A stretch of DNA of 64,000 bases from Saprospiraceae bacterium (GTDB lineage: Bacteria > Bacteroidota > Bacteroidia > Chitinophagales > Saprospiraceae): positions 558,001 to 622,000 of the forward strand of contig JADKCC010000002.1 of assembly GCA_016714785.1 (NCBI GenBank), in the 5' to 3' direction. Both the position numbers and the translations under genes were made by a program. The notes beneath the pieces were generated by a model, which saw nothing but the letters and a program-made list of their open reading frames with translations, had not been told where the DNA came from and did no database searches. Of this stretch, positions 29,100-37,736 are shown piece after piece (position 1 is the stretch's first letter; every line of letters starts with the position of its first letter).

Positions 29100-30078
29100 A
29101 TGGCAACGCAAGTATCATTGGTGAAATTTGTAGGGAGAATAGGTAATATTGTCCATTATATCTCGAATAATAGGTTGGTATCACGGACCATCGGAAAGGT
29201 AGATATAGTCAAGATGCGCACAGCTCCGCAATATGAAGAAACGCGCAAAAATCAGTCAGAATTTTCGATAGCAACTAAAGCTGGACAGCTGTTTCGACAG
29301 GGAATGATGCACTTAACCGGTGGGTGTACCAATTATCAATATCCTGTAGAAGTAATGCAACTTATGCTCAAGACACTACGAGCAGACACGACACCAACCT
29401 AAAGGCCATAAACAAATAAGTAATGGGCTTAAAAATGCGGAAACACAACAAGCTTTTAGTCGATTGAAAATCTTTAGTAAACGAGAGTGTGAGATGTATC
29501 AAGGAACCTTATTAAAGCGTTCGCCCGACCAAAAAGCATGGCGACTCAATCGCAATTTACTATTCGGCAAAGGGATCAACGGAGACCAAATGACCGTAAA
29601 AATAGGATATTATCATGTAGATTTTGAAAATCGAGTGGCTAAATATGAAGATGCCTTATCTATCGCCTGTCATCGTAACGAAAAGATCGAATACAGCGAC
29701 TTTATATTACCAAAAGCCAATGGAATAGGCACTCCGTGGACCTTTGTGGTGCTTCAAGTGTGGCGAGAAGGCAGCATCCAAGATGTGACCGGCATGACAT
29801 TTATGTCTATGCTAGATGTGATCGCCCATGAAGTAAAAAATAAAGTTACTGATGAAGAAAATGTGCAAAAACTATATACATGCGGGCTGGAAATAGAAGA
29901 AGGGCACGGATCGCATGGGTCGCATGGATTGCAAAGGGGCAAAACTCCTAAAATACATCATCAAGTGAATTATTCTGTATCATTGATGCATGGCCATAGT
30001 CGCATTAGGGAGAGCATGATTAAAATTGGCGGGCAAAATGATTGGGATGAAGTGATAGGGAAGATTTTAAGATATTGA
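29100..30078 (+). CDS. Unknown protein, one frameshift
   Basis: Two adjacent frames form one gene of about 325 residues. The first 100 codons (MATQVSLVKFVGRIGNIVHY onward) end at a TAA at 29400; the open second frame continues directly (KGHKQISNGLKNAETQQAFS) to 30078. One missing base near 29398-29403 explains it. The opening GRIGN-x-V-x-Y followed by a basic RTIGK stretch recalls small Bacteroidota proteins that begin with a conserved glycine-rich motif, such as the DUF6266 type, but I cannot assign a family. No signal peptide. A His/Gly-rich insert (EGHGSHGSHG) lies near residue 280. It is not obviously linked to the toxin-like modules that begin immediately after it. Confidence 0.6.
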
Positions 30079-30081
30079 TAC

Positions 30082-30195
30082 TGACCAAAAAATGTATCAC
30101 GTTATAATATAAAATTATGTATCAATAATGGTATTAGGTGGAGTGTCAGGTGGTGTTGGGTCTATGATAGGTGGTGGTAATTTTATGGATGGTTT
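30082..30195 (+). repeat. Direct repeat at module junction, copy 1
   Basis: This segment matches 31430-31522 closely, apart from about 20 bp absent from the second copy. It contains the last codons of the YD/T9SS protein (reading TKKCITL then stop, although the rest of that gene is absent here), the spacer AAAATTATGTATCAATAATG, and the start of the Rhs-type tip. It marks the joint where toxin modules are exchanged. Confidence 0.75.
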
Positions 30196-30370
30196 CTCAC
30201 AAAACTTATCTTTTTATTATTTAAATTCTATGATTAGATATTATGGACCGAATATAATTAATGTAGTTATAAATAATTTCTCAACTGAAAATGTAAATAC
30301 AAAAATTTATGATTCTAAACTTGAATATAATAATGGACTGTTATGTAACTATTTAAACTTATTAAAATGA
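30128..30370 (+). CDS. Orphan Rhs-type C-terminal tip, module A
   Basis: An 80-residue reading frame that opens with the glycine-rich stretch GGVSGGVGSMIGGGNFMDGF, the kind of sequence found just after the Rhs core, where the variable toxin tip begins. After GF it diverges completely from the equivalent gene in module B (SQNLSFYYLNSMIRYYG and so on). There is no signal peptide and no recognised toxin fold. Its 3' end overlaps the next, immunity-like gene by 4 bp (ATGA). It is probably a displaced tip without a full-length carrier; function unknown. Confidence 0.55.
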   Translation: MVLGGVSGGVGSMIGGGNFMDGFSQNLSFYYLNSMIRYYGPNIINVVINNFSTENVNTKIYDSKLEYNNGLLCNYLNLLK

Positions 30371-30903
30371 GAATAATTTTCTTATGGTTTTCAATTTTTT
30401 CGATTTTTATATTTGGTTGCAAATCAAAAAAGCAAGTATATTATAATGAATTCAAAAAGGATATAAATATAGAAATATTTCAAAAATTTCCATTATCTGA
30501 AAAGCAAGTTGTTTATAATGATGAATTAAAGATATTTTTTCCAAATGGTATGCCATCTTTGAATTATTGTGGGATAGTAGTAAGTAACCAATTAATTAAA
30601 AGTGATATTGAAATGGAAATCAAGTTACTTTTAAAAAAATATAAATCATTAAAGAATATAAATTTTACATCAAGCTCAAAGCTTTATTTTGAAGATGATA
30701 CTTTAAGTTATAATATAGATACTTTTTTTATTTCAAAAGAGTATTTACAGCATATTGACCATATTTTTTTAATTAATGGTAAAAGCGGATATTTTTTTAA
30801 TTCAGATTTACCAAAAATAACTGATTCACAGCATGGATTTGTTTCCTTAATTTTAATAAATACTAAGAAATTTAAAAAATTCCACCTTATTAAAATTTGG
30901 TAA
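30367..30903 (+). CDS. Immunity-like lipoprotein, module A
   Basis: A 178-residue AT-rich gene with a lipoprotein signal (MRIIFLWFSIFSIFIFGC, cysteine 18) and no recognised family. It overlaps the orphan tip by 4 bp, the arrangement expected of toxin-immunity pairs, and would place the product in the periplasm. The mature part contains FFPNGMPSLNYCGIVV and a Lys-rich middle. Calling it an immunity protein rests only on gene order and its exported nature. Confidence 0.5.
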   Translation: MRIIFLWFSIFSIFIFGCKSKKQVYYNEFKKDINIEIFQKFPLSEKQVVYNDELKIFFPNGMPSLNYCGIVVSNQLIKSDIEMEIKLLLKKYKSLKNINFTSSSKLYFEDDTLSYNIDTFFISKEYLQHIDHIFLINGKSGYFFNSDLPKITDSQHGFVSLILINTKKFKKFHLIKIW

Positions 30904-31004
30904 AAATTTCAACATTCCTTTTTATTAATGTTAGTTTTAATAAAATAGAAATTTATTATAAATACCTAAATATTATAATAACTGATAAAAATAAATCAAA
31001 ATTT

Positions 31005-31457
31005 ATGAAACAATTATTTCTAACCCTTTTTATTTTTGCAGCGCAACTAAATGATATTGATGCTCAAAACCAACGATGCTATACATACGATACAGCAGGT
31101 AACAGGACGCAACGGGCATGCAATTTTTTCAGGATAGTGGATACTGATCCACAAAAGACTGTAAATCTAAATCCTGAAAATGTCGAGTCCAGATCTATCG
31201 TTGATGCCCAAAATCTGGATGCTGCCATCGTACCCAATCCGGCTTCAGGTGAGATAGAAATCTCAGCCAAGGGCTTTGGGTCAGATGCTAAATGGAATAT
31301 TATAACTCAAGATGGTAAGGTAGCTATGACGGGGGCTTTGATCTTTGGACAGAAGGTGGATATCTCTCACCTAGCTGAAGGTATATATTATATGCGAATC
31401 CAAGAAGGGGAAGATTTTAAGGTATTGGTAATGGACAAAAAATGTATCACGTTATAA
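31005..31457 (+). CDS. Small secreted protein with one YD repeat and T9SS tail, module A
   Basis: A 150-residue protein starting at 31005 (MKQLFLTLFIFAAQLNDIDA signal). Next comes one Rhs/YD-type repeat, CYTYDTAGNRTQRAC, then a linker, then a complete T9SS type A sorting domain (IVPNPASGEIEIS to KKCITL). So it joins a single unit of an Rhs-like repeat to a T9SS export tag with nothing between. A second copy follows module B at 32594. The coding sequence from about 31068 to 31250 is nearly the same in both. Its role is unknown; it may be a conserved recombination anchor or header for the modules. Confidence 0.7.
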   Translation: MKQLFLTLFIFAAQLNDIDAQNQRCYTYDTAGNRTQRACNFFRIVDTDPQKTVNLNPENVESRSIVDAQNLDAAIVPNPASGEIEISAKGFGSDAKWNIITQDGKVAMTGALIFGQKVDISHLAEGIYYMRIQEGEDFKVLVMDKKCITL

Positions 31458-31522
31458 AATAAAATTATGTATCAATAATGGTGTTGGGTCTATGATAGGT
31501 GGTGGTAATTTTATGGATGGTT
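31430..31522 (+). repeat. Direct repeat at module junction, copy 2
   Basis: Second copy of the 30082-30195 segment: end of the YD/T9SS gene, AT-rich spacer, and the GGGNFMDGF-coding start of the next tip. Relative to copy 1, about 20 bp are missing near the tip start. Confidence 0.75.
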
Positions 31523-32049
31523 TTAAGCAAGGGTTGATAACTAGTGGGTTGAATCATGCGGCTCATGCGGCATATAAATCCTTAACTGAGATTGAATATT
31601 CTACAGCAAATGCTAAAGAAATGTATAAAAAAGTTTTTGGTGAAATACCAAGTTATACAGATATTGTTGCTGATAGATCTGTTCCCCAAGACTTTCAAAG
31701 GCAAGGATATACTATCGATGATAATTTTAACGTAAGAGATCAGATTGGTAGTCAAGTGAATGGAATAACAGATTTGATTGACATCAATAACTGTACTTCG
31801 AAAATATATTTATATAGGCGAGCTTTTGCTTCAAAAGGAACCCTAGCAATGTCATTAGGTCACGAAATGTTTCATGCAAATTTATATTCTGTAGGAATAC
31901 AAGGATATGGTCGTCATGAATCCGCAATAGCTAAATGGGCACCACAAGCATCATTACAGTTAAATTCTAAAAGGTTTAGATTATATCAATTGAACGCTGC
32001 ATATATTTTAAAAAATAATAATCAATACAGATGGACAGATTCATCATAA
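31492..32049 (+). CDS. Orphan Rhs-type tip with HExxH motif, module B
   Basis: A 185-residue protein beginning MIGGGNFMDGFKQGLITSGL then NHAAH, a hallmark of the end of the Rhs core in Bacteroidota polymorphic toxins. The variable tip that follows carries H124-E125-M-F-H128 (SLGHEMFHANL) and a second His-Glu at 142-143 (GRHESAIAKWA), the pattern of a zincin metallopeptidase with a possible third ligand. Zn-peptidase toxin activity is an inference from this motif. No secretion signal is present, as expected for a tip cut off from its carrier. The stop overlaps the start of the next gene (TAATG). Confidence 0.65.
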   Translation: MIGGGNFMDGFKQGLITSGLNHAAHAAYKSLTEIEYSTANAKEMYKKVFGEIPSYTDIVADRSVPQDFQRQGYTIDDNFNVRDQIGSQVNGITDLIDINNCTSKIYLYRRAFASKGTLAMSLGHEMFHANLYSVGIQGYGRHESAIAKWAPQASLQLNSKRFRLYQLNAAYILKNNNQYRWTDSS

Positions 32050-32534
32050 TGTACCGAAAATACTAAATGGCATAGACTAAAAATAACAAAAGTCTTAATC
32101 ACAATTTTATTTTTATTTATATCAATTATTTGCAATACTCAAAAGTCTTACATCAATGTAAACGAAAATTGTTGTAAAGAGATTTCTGAATATTTTGAAA
32201 TTCAAAATAAAGAAATATTTCTTGATAGTTTATCAGTCAAGTCAGTTTTACATTTACCTTTATCAAAAATAGACTTAAGAAATGATATAAAAAATTTGTT
32301 AGATATTTTCTATGGAATAGATAGTATAAGTAATTATGATGAAGTTGGAAAATTTTACTATGTGGGTAAGTTAGCCAATGCTAGTTTTGAATCTAACAAT
32401 CATCACTTAATATTGTTCTATCTACCTAAATTTCATTTTTCAAATCCAGATATGAAGATTTAAATATAGTAAAAAATGTAAAATACTTTAAAATTGATTT
32501 GCTTGGAAAAATTGAAGAAATTCCTAATGATTAA
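32049..32534 (+). pseudogene. Immunity-like exported protein, module B, two frameshifts
   Basis: Coding-like sequence of about 160 residues that is interrupted twice. It starts at the ATG overlapping the tip's stop (MYRK). Removing one A near 32060 joins it to TKWHRLKITKVLITILFLF and ISIICNTQKS, a signal-peptide-like start. Adding one base near 32457 continues it into DLNIVKNVKYFKIDLLGKIE and a stop at 32534. It occupies the same place as the immunity-like lipoprotein in module A but is not similar to it, as expected if each protects against a different tip. The breaks may be sequencing errors rather than decay. Confidence 0.5.
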
Positions 32535-32593
32535 CCAATAAACAAAATCTACTAATTCTTAAAATGTATCATAATAAATTTAATAATAACAAA

Positions 32594-33023
32594 ATGAAAC
32601 GATTAACCCTATTCCTTTTAATTTTGGCATTTTATATTAATAATATTTATTGCCAATCCAACCAACGATGCTATACTTACGATACAGCAGGTAACAGGAC
32701 GCAACGGGCATGCAATTTTTTCAGGATAGTGGATACTTATCCACAAGAGACAGCAAATCTAAATCCTGAAAATGTCGAATCTAGGTCTAAAGCTGATGCC
32801 AAAGATCTAGACGCTGCCATCATACCTAATCCGGCTTCAGGTGTTTGTAACCGGTGACGGTGCATTGGATGTAAAAGTAGTAGAAGGCCAGGCTTGTATG
32901 ATCGTATGTGAGGATGAAGTGTCAGAATTTCAAGACAGAAAAGGATGTTTTTTTCCAGTGCAAGGTTTAAAAGGTAGTTTTGATGATAAAGCTGGAAATC
33001 AAGAGAAAGATTGTTTTAAATAA
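32594..33023 (+). pseudogene. Second copy of YD/T9SS protein with foreign 3' end
   Basis: The start (MKRLTLFLLILAFYINNIYC) and the block CYTYDTAGNRTQRACNFFRI through PNPASG repeat the gene at 31005 with high nucleotide similarity up to about 32842. There the sorting domain breaks off. A frame change leads into unrelated sequence (VFVTGDGALDVKVVEGQACM and IVCEDEVSEFQDRKGC) ending at 33023. So the T9SS tail is lost and the 3' end comes from another gene. This looks like the edge of an exchanged module. A hairpin terminator follows 22 bp later. Confidence 0.6.
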
Positions 33024-33045
33024 TTTATCTAAATTTACTCATCCT

Positions 33046-33074
33046 AAATCCTTCTCTTAAAAAAGAAGGACTTT
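33046..33074 (+). terminator. Rho-independent terminator after toxin-like modules
   Basis: AAATCCTTCT and AGAAGGACTTTT pair over a short A-rich loop, with a modest T tail. The following stretch to 33262 shows nothing recognisable. Confidence 0.6.
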
Positions 33075-33262
33075 TGAGCTCAATTGCAATGGCACAATAT
33101 GTAAAATATATTAGCCTATTTATTCAATAGCAGTTTTTTATGGTACTTAATTAATTAAAGATTCAATATATACAAAGTGTAGGAAGGTACTGCTAGAAAG
33201 CTATCGTGTGCTTTTCTTTTTTCTTTTACCTTTACTATCTAACACTAGTAATCTATTATGAT

Positions 33263-33479
33263 CTAAAGTTTCACGGCAAATTTTGCACAATAACTACGCT
33301 CATAACCTTCACCTTGGTATTACTACATCTCCCAAACCAATATGTTGACGTCGTATTTCTAAATCTCCTTGTAAATTGTTTTAAAGTATTGATTATCAGT
33401 ACTGCAAAGTAAATTTTTATATAATTATTTAATATGTAATTAGTTGACATTAATCTATTTATAAACTCCGAAACTTCAG
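33263..33479 (+). mobile_element. MITE-like element, copy 2 (internally deleted)
   Basis: A 217-bp copy with both ends (CTAAAGTTTCAC... and ...CCGAAACTTCAG) but lacking the central stem blocks. It is the left member of a three-copy array spanning 33263-34607. The array as a whole is flanked by TTATGAT (33256-33262 and 34608-34614). Confidence 0.75.
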
Positions 33480-33637
33480 TTATTTACTATTTCTTTTTAT
33501 AAAGATGTCAGAGCAAACGCCCCTTATTGTCATTTACTTATTTCTTTTTATAAAGATGTCAGAGCTAACGCTCCTTATTGTCATTTACTTATGTCTCTTT
33601 ATAAAGATGTCAGGGCTACGCTCCTTATTGTCATTTA
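33480..33637 (+). repeat. 51-bp minisatellite between MITE copies 2 and 3
   Basis: Three tandem units of about 51 bp, each containing TATAAAGATGTCAG, a short hairpin (GAGC..GCTC or GGGC..GCCC type) and CTTATTGTCATTTA. Confidence 0.8.
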
Positions 33638-34027
33638 CTAAAGTTTCGGGGCAAATTTTGCATAATAACTACTCTCATAACCTTGAATCAAATTCAATTG
33701 TGCTCTTTGGGGCTAATGATTGTACGATAGGTTTGGCATTGTCGCTCGAGCCGCGACTGGCTTTAACTTTTTTGCATTGCCAAAAAAAGTAAACAAAAAA
33801 CGCTAGTTCCGCTAAATCGCTCCGCGTACCGGAACAGGCTCCCCAAGGAGGTACACCTTGGTATTACTACTTCTCCCAAAGCAATATGTTTACATCGTAT
33901 TTCTAAATCTCCTTTGTAAATTGTTTTAAAGTATTGATTATCAGTACTGCAAAGTAATTTTTATTTAATTATTTAATATGTAATTAATTAGTTGACATTA
34001 ATCTATTTATAAACTCCGAAACTTCAG
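33638..34027 (+). mobile_element. MITE-like element, copy 3
   Basis: A 390-bp complete copy with CTAAAGTTTCGG / CCGAAACTTCAG ends and both internal stems (GTTCCG..CGGAAC and CCAAGG..CCTTGG). Confidence 0.8.
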
Positions 34028-34213
34028 TTGTTTACTATTTCTTTTTATAAAGATGTCAGACAACCTTAGCATTACTTTTTAATGTCAGAGCTAACGCTCC
34101 TTATTGTCATTTACATATATCGCTTTATAAAGATGTCAGGGCTACGCCCCTTATTGTCATTTACTTATGTCTCTTTATAAAGATGTCAGGGCTACGCCTC
34201 TTATTGTCATTTA
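34028..34213 (+). repeat. 51-bp minisatellite between MITE copies 3 and 4
   Basis: About three and a half units of the same 51-bp repeat. One unit is damaged (CAACCTTAGCATTACTTTTT replaces its hairpin). The others carry GAGCTAACGCTC or GGGCTACGCCCC hairpins. Confidence 0.75.
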
Positions 34214-34607
34214 CTAAAGTTTTGGAGCAAATTTGTAACTACACTCATAACCTTGAATCAAATTCAATTGTGCTCTTTGGGGCCAATCATTATACTATAG
34301 GTTTGGCATTGTCGCTCGAGCTCCCCCTTCCTCTGTTCACCTTGGGATCGTTCAGTTAACTTTTTTGCATTGCCAAAAAAAGTAAACAAAAAACGCTAGT
34401 TCCGCTAAATCGCTCCGCGTACCGGAACAGGCTCCCCAAGGAGGTACACCTTGGTATTACTACATCTCCCAAAGCAATATGTTTACGTCGTATTTCTAAA
34501 TCTCCTTGTAAATTGTTTTAAAGTATTGTAAAGTAAGTTTTTATATAATTATTAAATATGTAATTAATTAGTTGACATTAATCTATTTATAAACTCCGAA
34601 ACTTCAG
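34214..34607 (+). mobile_element. MITE-like element, copy 4
   Basis: A 394-bp copy. It keeps a remnant of the longer central segment seen in copy 5 (CTCTGTTCACCTTGGGATCG). Its right end is followed directly by TTATGAT, the duplicate of the sequence left of copy 2. The last base of that duplicate is part of the dprA stop codon. Confidence 0.8.
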
Positions 34608-34613
34608 TTATGA

Positions 34614-35714
34614 TCAAGTCAAAACGTATTTTTTACCCGGCAGTGATCGCAACAACCCTTTGAACTCTAGACCTAGTAAAATAGAAGCGACTTCTGAGGG
34701 AGTCATGGACATTTTGTACGTTAAGGCATCTATTGCAATTTCTTTATTGTCTCTGATTATGGATATCATTTTAGTTTCATCAGCATCCAAATCCACAAAA
34801 AGTTGTTTTTGGATGACTTTACCAGCATCTATTTCTTCCCATCTCATGATATATGCTACGTCAGCAGCGGACTCAATTAGATGAGCTTTATTTTGTTTGA
34901 TAAGTTTGTTACATCCTTCTGATGCTTCTTCGGTAACAAGTCCCGGTACTGCGAAGACATCCTTATTGTATTCATTACCAAATTCAGCTGTTATGATAGA
35001 ACCACCTTTGCGCTTAGATTCTATCACGATCACCACATCGCTGATGGCGGCTATAATACGATTGCGCATAGGGAAGTTTTCTCGATCAGGCAAAGTGCCA
35101 GAAGTAAATTCTGTCAATATGCCACCATTGTTTATCATTTTATTACTGAGTGCCTTGTGTTCTGCTGGATAAAGCCTATCTAATCCATGGCCTAGGACAC
35201 CTAACGTTGGTATTTTGATATCCACACATTTGCGGTGGGCAATCGCATCTATGCCAAAAGCTAATCCGCTTACCAATAATATATTGTAGGGCAAAAGGCC
35301 TTCTATAATTCTTTCACACATCGTAGTGCCATAGGCAGTGGGCTTTCTTGTGCCCACTACAGCTACTGTGCGATGATGATTTAAGTCCGTATTTCCTTTG
35401 TAATATAAGACAATGGGACTAGAGTCAAAATTATTTAATCTTACCGGATAGGCCTTGTCTAAATACGACAAAACTTTTATCTGATTTTTTTCAATATAAT
35501 TAAGTTCTGTTTCGGCACTCTGTAATGCAGAAGATGGATCAAAATTTTCGACAAATATTTGACCTATTCCAGGGATTTTAAGCAAATTTTTTTTTGATTC
35601 TGAAAATACAGCATCTATCCCTCCACAATAAGAGATAAGATTTTTAGCAATAATAGGACCTACTTTTGGTACTTTAGTGAGTGCTATTAACTGTAATGTT
35701 TCGTCATTTATCAT
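34614..35714 (-). CDS. dprA: DNA processing protein DprA
   Basis: A 366-residue cytoplasmic protein that loads RecA on incoming single-stranded DNA during natural transformation. The N-terminal helix-hairpin-helix region (LTKVPKVGPIIAKNLISYCG) is followed by the Rossmann-fold DprA core: VAVVGTRKPTAYG near residue 120, VSGLAFGIDAIAHR near 150, GVLGHGLDRLYPAEH near 180, and FPMRNRIIAAISDVVIVIES near 225. A C-terminal winged-helix domain ends in KKYVLT. Its start overlaps the stop of the following gene by 4 bp (35711-35714). The stop codon lies at the very edge of the MITE array, so transcription runs into that array. Confidence 0.96.
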   Translation of the reverse strand: MINDETLQLIALTKVPKVGPIIAKNLISYCGGIDAVFSESKKNLLKIPGIGQIFVENFDPSSALQSAETELNYIEKNQIKVLSYLDKAYPVRLNNFDSSPIVLYYKGNTDLNHHRTVAVVGTRKPTAYGTTMCERIIEGLLPYNILLVSGLAFGIDAIAHRKCVDIKIPTLGVLGHGLDRLYPAEHKALSNKMINNGGILTEFTSGTLPDRENFPMRNRIIAAISDVVIVIESKRKGGSIITAEFGNEYNKDVFAVPGLVTEEASEGCNKLIKQNKAHLIESAADVAYIMRWEEIDAGKVIQKQLFVDLDADETKMISIIRDNKEIAIDALTYKMSMTPSEVASILLGLEFKGLLRSLPGKKYVLT

Positions 35715-37648
35715 TGCAATGTTTCTGCTGCTGCTTTAAATCTTGCTGATTGGCTCATATTTCCTGCTAATTCATACGCTGTAGCCAATGCTTCATTGAC
35801 TTGTTTGTTGGCAGGTTGAATTTCATAAGCATAGGTGAGATATTGGATGGACCATTCGCGACGTTTGTCTTTTAGCTGCATTAATTCCTTACCTATTTCT
35901 AAATAAAAAGGTAATAATGCTTGATCATGGCCACGACCTTTCAGATATACACTAAATTCTTTGATAAATGGGATGTCTGGTCTCCTTATGATACAAGGTT
36001 TCATGATTTTAATGTACGAATTGATGTCATTTTCCGATTTGTATATTTCACTGGCTACACCTATTAGCATAAGATTGGCATTCTGATAATCGGGAACTAT
36101 AGAAATCGCCTTGTTTGCATAATATTCTGTTTTATTTAGCAATTCCTTTTGCTCTGAATTCAGGTTTTTGTAAGCATTAGGGTTCACTGTTTCTTTGTAT
36201 TTTTCAAACAATGCAGTGGACATAAAGGAGTTTGCTCTCGCACTATTAGAAGAAACAGCTACTGCAGCTTCATTGAGAGATAAGGCATCTTCCCAAACTG
36301 GTACGCGCATATATGTCTTGGCTCCAAGACCAATGATAGCGGTGGCTCCTAAGATTATACCTGCCATTTTCCCCTTGGAGTGAAGTTTAGGTAAATGTTC
36401 CACCAAGAAGTAAGCTAAAGCAATACAAAATCCTGCTGAAGCCATAAATATGAATCGCTCATTCATAAAAGTTCCTAAATTGATCACAATATTAGATACT
36501 ATAGTCAATGTGATTAGGTAAAAAAGTATGGCATAAGCGTAAATGTTTTTTTTGACTAACCCTTTGAATCCTGTGTACATTAATAGTACATAACCAATGA
36601 GTGAGATCAGTGGGATCAAAGCAAAAATGGGAATTTTTGGAATGGCATAAGGGTAGTAATCATGTGATAGTGGATGAGGCCAGACCATTAAGGCAAGATA
36701 TTTACCTAAGGTGTACATTATTGATCCAAATTTTTCAGCAGGATTCATTCCCAAGAATGGGTTATTCATAAGGTCATTAATGGGTTGACCAAACTTTGGT
36801 ACACCAGCTGTGTTAAATCGTAGGAGTAAGTAAACGATTGTTGTCAAAAATAGCCAAAAGAATATTGATCGTATCTTAGGCCATTGTTCATGGCCAAAAA
36901 AGTACAAAGTCAATGGAATCACTGCCAAAAATGTGATGGCATTTTCTTTGGATAAAAGGCCCATAAAATAGGAGAATAAAGATACAATTAACCATTTTTT
37001 GTCTCCGAAATCGGCAAATCTTAGTGCTCCATAAAGTGCAGCCATTGAAAACAACATGGACATGATCTCATCTCTGCCTTTGATATTGGCTACAGCTTCG
37101 GTATGTATGGGATGTGCTATAAATATTATGGCTGCCACGAAAGGAACACTTAACCACCACGGGTTATTTTTGAAATTCCTAAATAACATCGTCAATACCA
37201 TCATCAAGATAATACCAGTAAAACCATACAATAATATATTGATGTAGTGACTTACGGTGGGATTTAAGTCACCTATTATACCATACTCTATGGCAAAGGT
37301 TACTATAGAAAGTGGGCGATATCTATTACCTTGAACCAATTCTTTTTTCTCTCCAAAATATCCCTCAAAACTCTCTGTTGTCATAATTTCCCAAATACCA
37401 CTAAAGCCTTTTTTGGTATAAGAATTACCTGTAATGACCATTTGATCATCTAGTACATAATTAAATGGTAGGCAAGAGTGGTATAAAATAAAACTGAGTG
37501 CCAAAATGAAGAGTGAAGCTACCCAATACTGCTTAAAAAATGAGTTTTCATAAAACAAACCTATAGTATGAGCAATAGGTTCACTTTGAGTTTTAATTGG
37601 TTTTTTTACTGCATTTTCTGCAATGGTGTTTTGTTTTCTTTTAGACAT
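35711..37648 (-). CDS. GT-C glycosyltransferase-like membrane protein with TPR tail
   Basis: The start at 37648 (MSKRKQNTIAENAVKK) gives 645 residues. After a basic cytoplasmic tail there are about ten or more membrane helices (ASLFILALSFILYHSC onward), with the acidic motif YVLDDQMVITGN in the first periplasmic loop, typical of GT-C enzymes such as TMTC and PMT proteins. The C-terminal 190 residues are soluble, TPR-like helices (AANSFMSTALFEKYKE type; NANLMLIGVASEIYK). Likely a lipid-linked-sugar-dependent transferase, but neither sugar nor acceptor can be named. It overlaps dprA by 4 bp, so it is upstream of dprA in one operon. Confidence 0.8.
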   Translation of the reverse strand: MSKRKQNTIAENAVKKPIKTQSEPIAHTIGLFYENSFFKQYWVASLFILALSFILYHSCLPFNYVLDDQMVITGNSYTKKGFSGIWEIMTTESFEGYFGEKKELVQGNRYRPLSIVTFAIEYGIIGDLNPTVSHYINILLYGFTGIILMMVLTMLFRNFKNNPWWLSVPFVAAIIFIAHPIHTEAVANIKGRDEIMSMLFSMAALYGALRFADFGDKKWLIVSLFSYFMGLLSKENAITFLAVIPLTLYFFGHEQWPKIRSIFFWLFLTTIVYLLLRFNTAGVPKFGQPINDLMNNPFLGMNPAEKFGSIMYTLGKYLALMVWPHPLSHDYYPYAIPKIPIFALIPLISLIGYVLLMYTGFKGLVKKNIYAYAILFYLITLTIVSNIVINLGTFMNERFIFMASAGFCIALAYFLVEHLPKLHSKGKMAGIILGATAIIGLGAKTYMRVPVWEDALSLNEAAVAVSSNSARANSFMSTALFEKYKETVNPNAYKNLNSEQKELLNKTEYYANKAISIVPDYQNANLMLIGVASEIYKSENDINSYIKIMKPCIIRRPDIPFIKEFSVYLKGRGHDQALLPFYLEIGKELMQLKDKRREWSIQYLTYAYEIQPANKQVNEALATAYELAGNMSQSARFKAAAETLQ

Positions 37649-37736
37649 ATATAATGTTATTACTTCAAGGAATGCAAAGATTCGCAAATTTCAGTTATTT
37701 TTGTACTTCTTTTGTAAAATTATTAAAAAAACAAGG

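Noticed and set aside
33480..33637. Tandem 51-bp repeats considered as a CRISPR array
   Set aside because: There are no unique spacers between repeats: the whole unit repeats. No cas genes are in the window.
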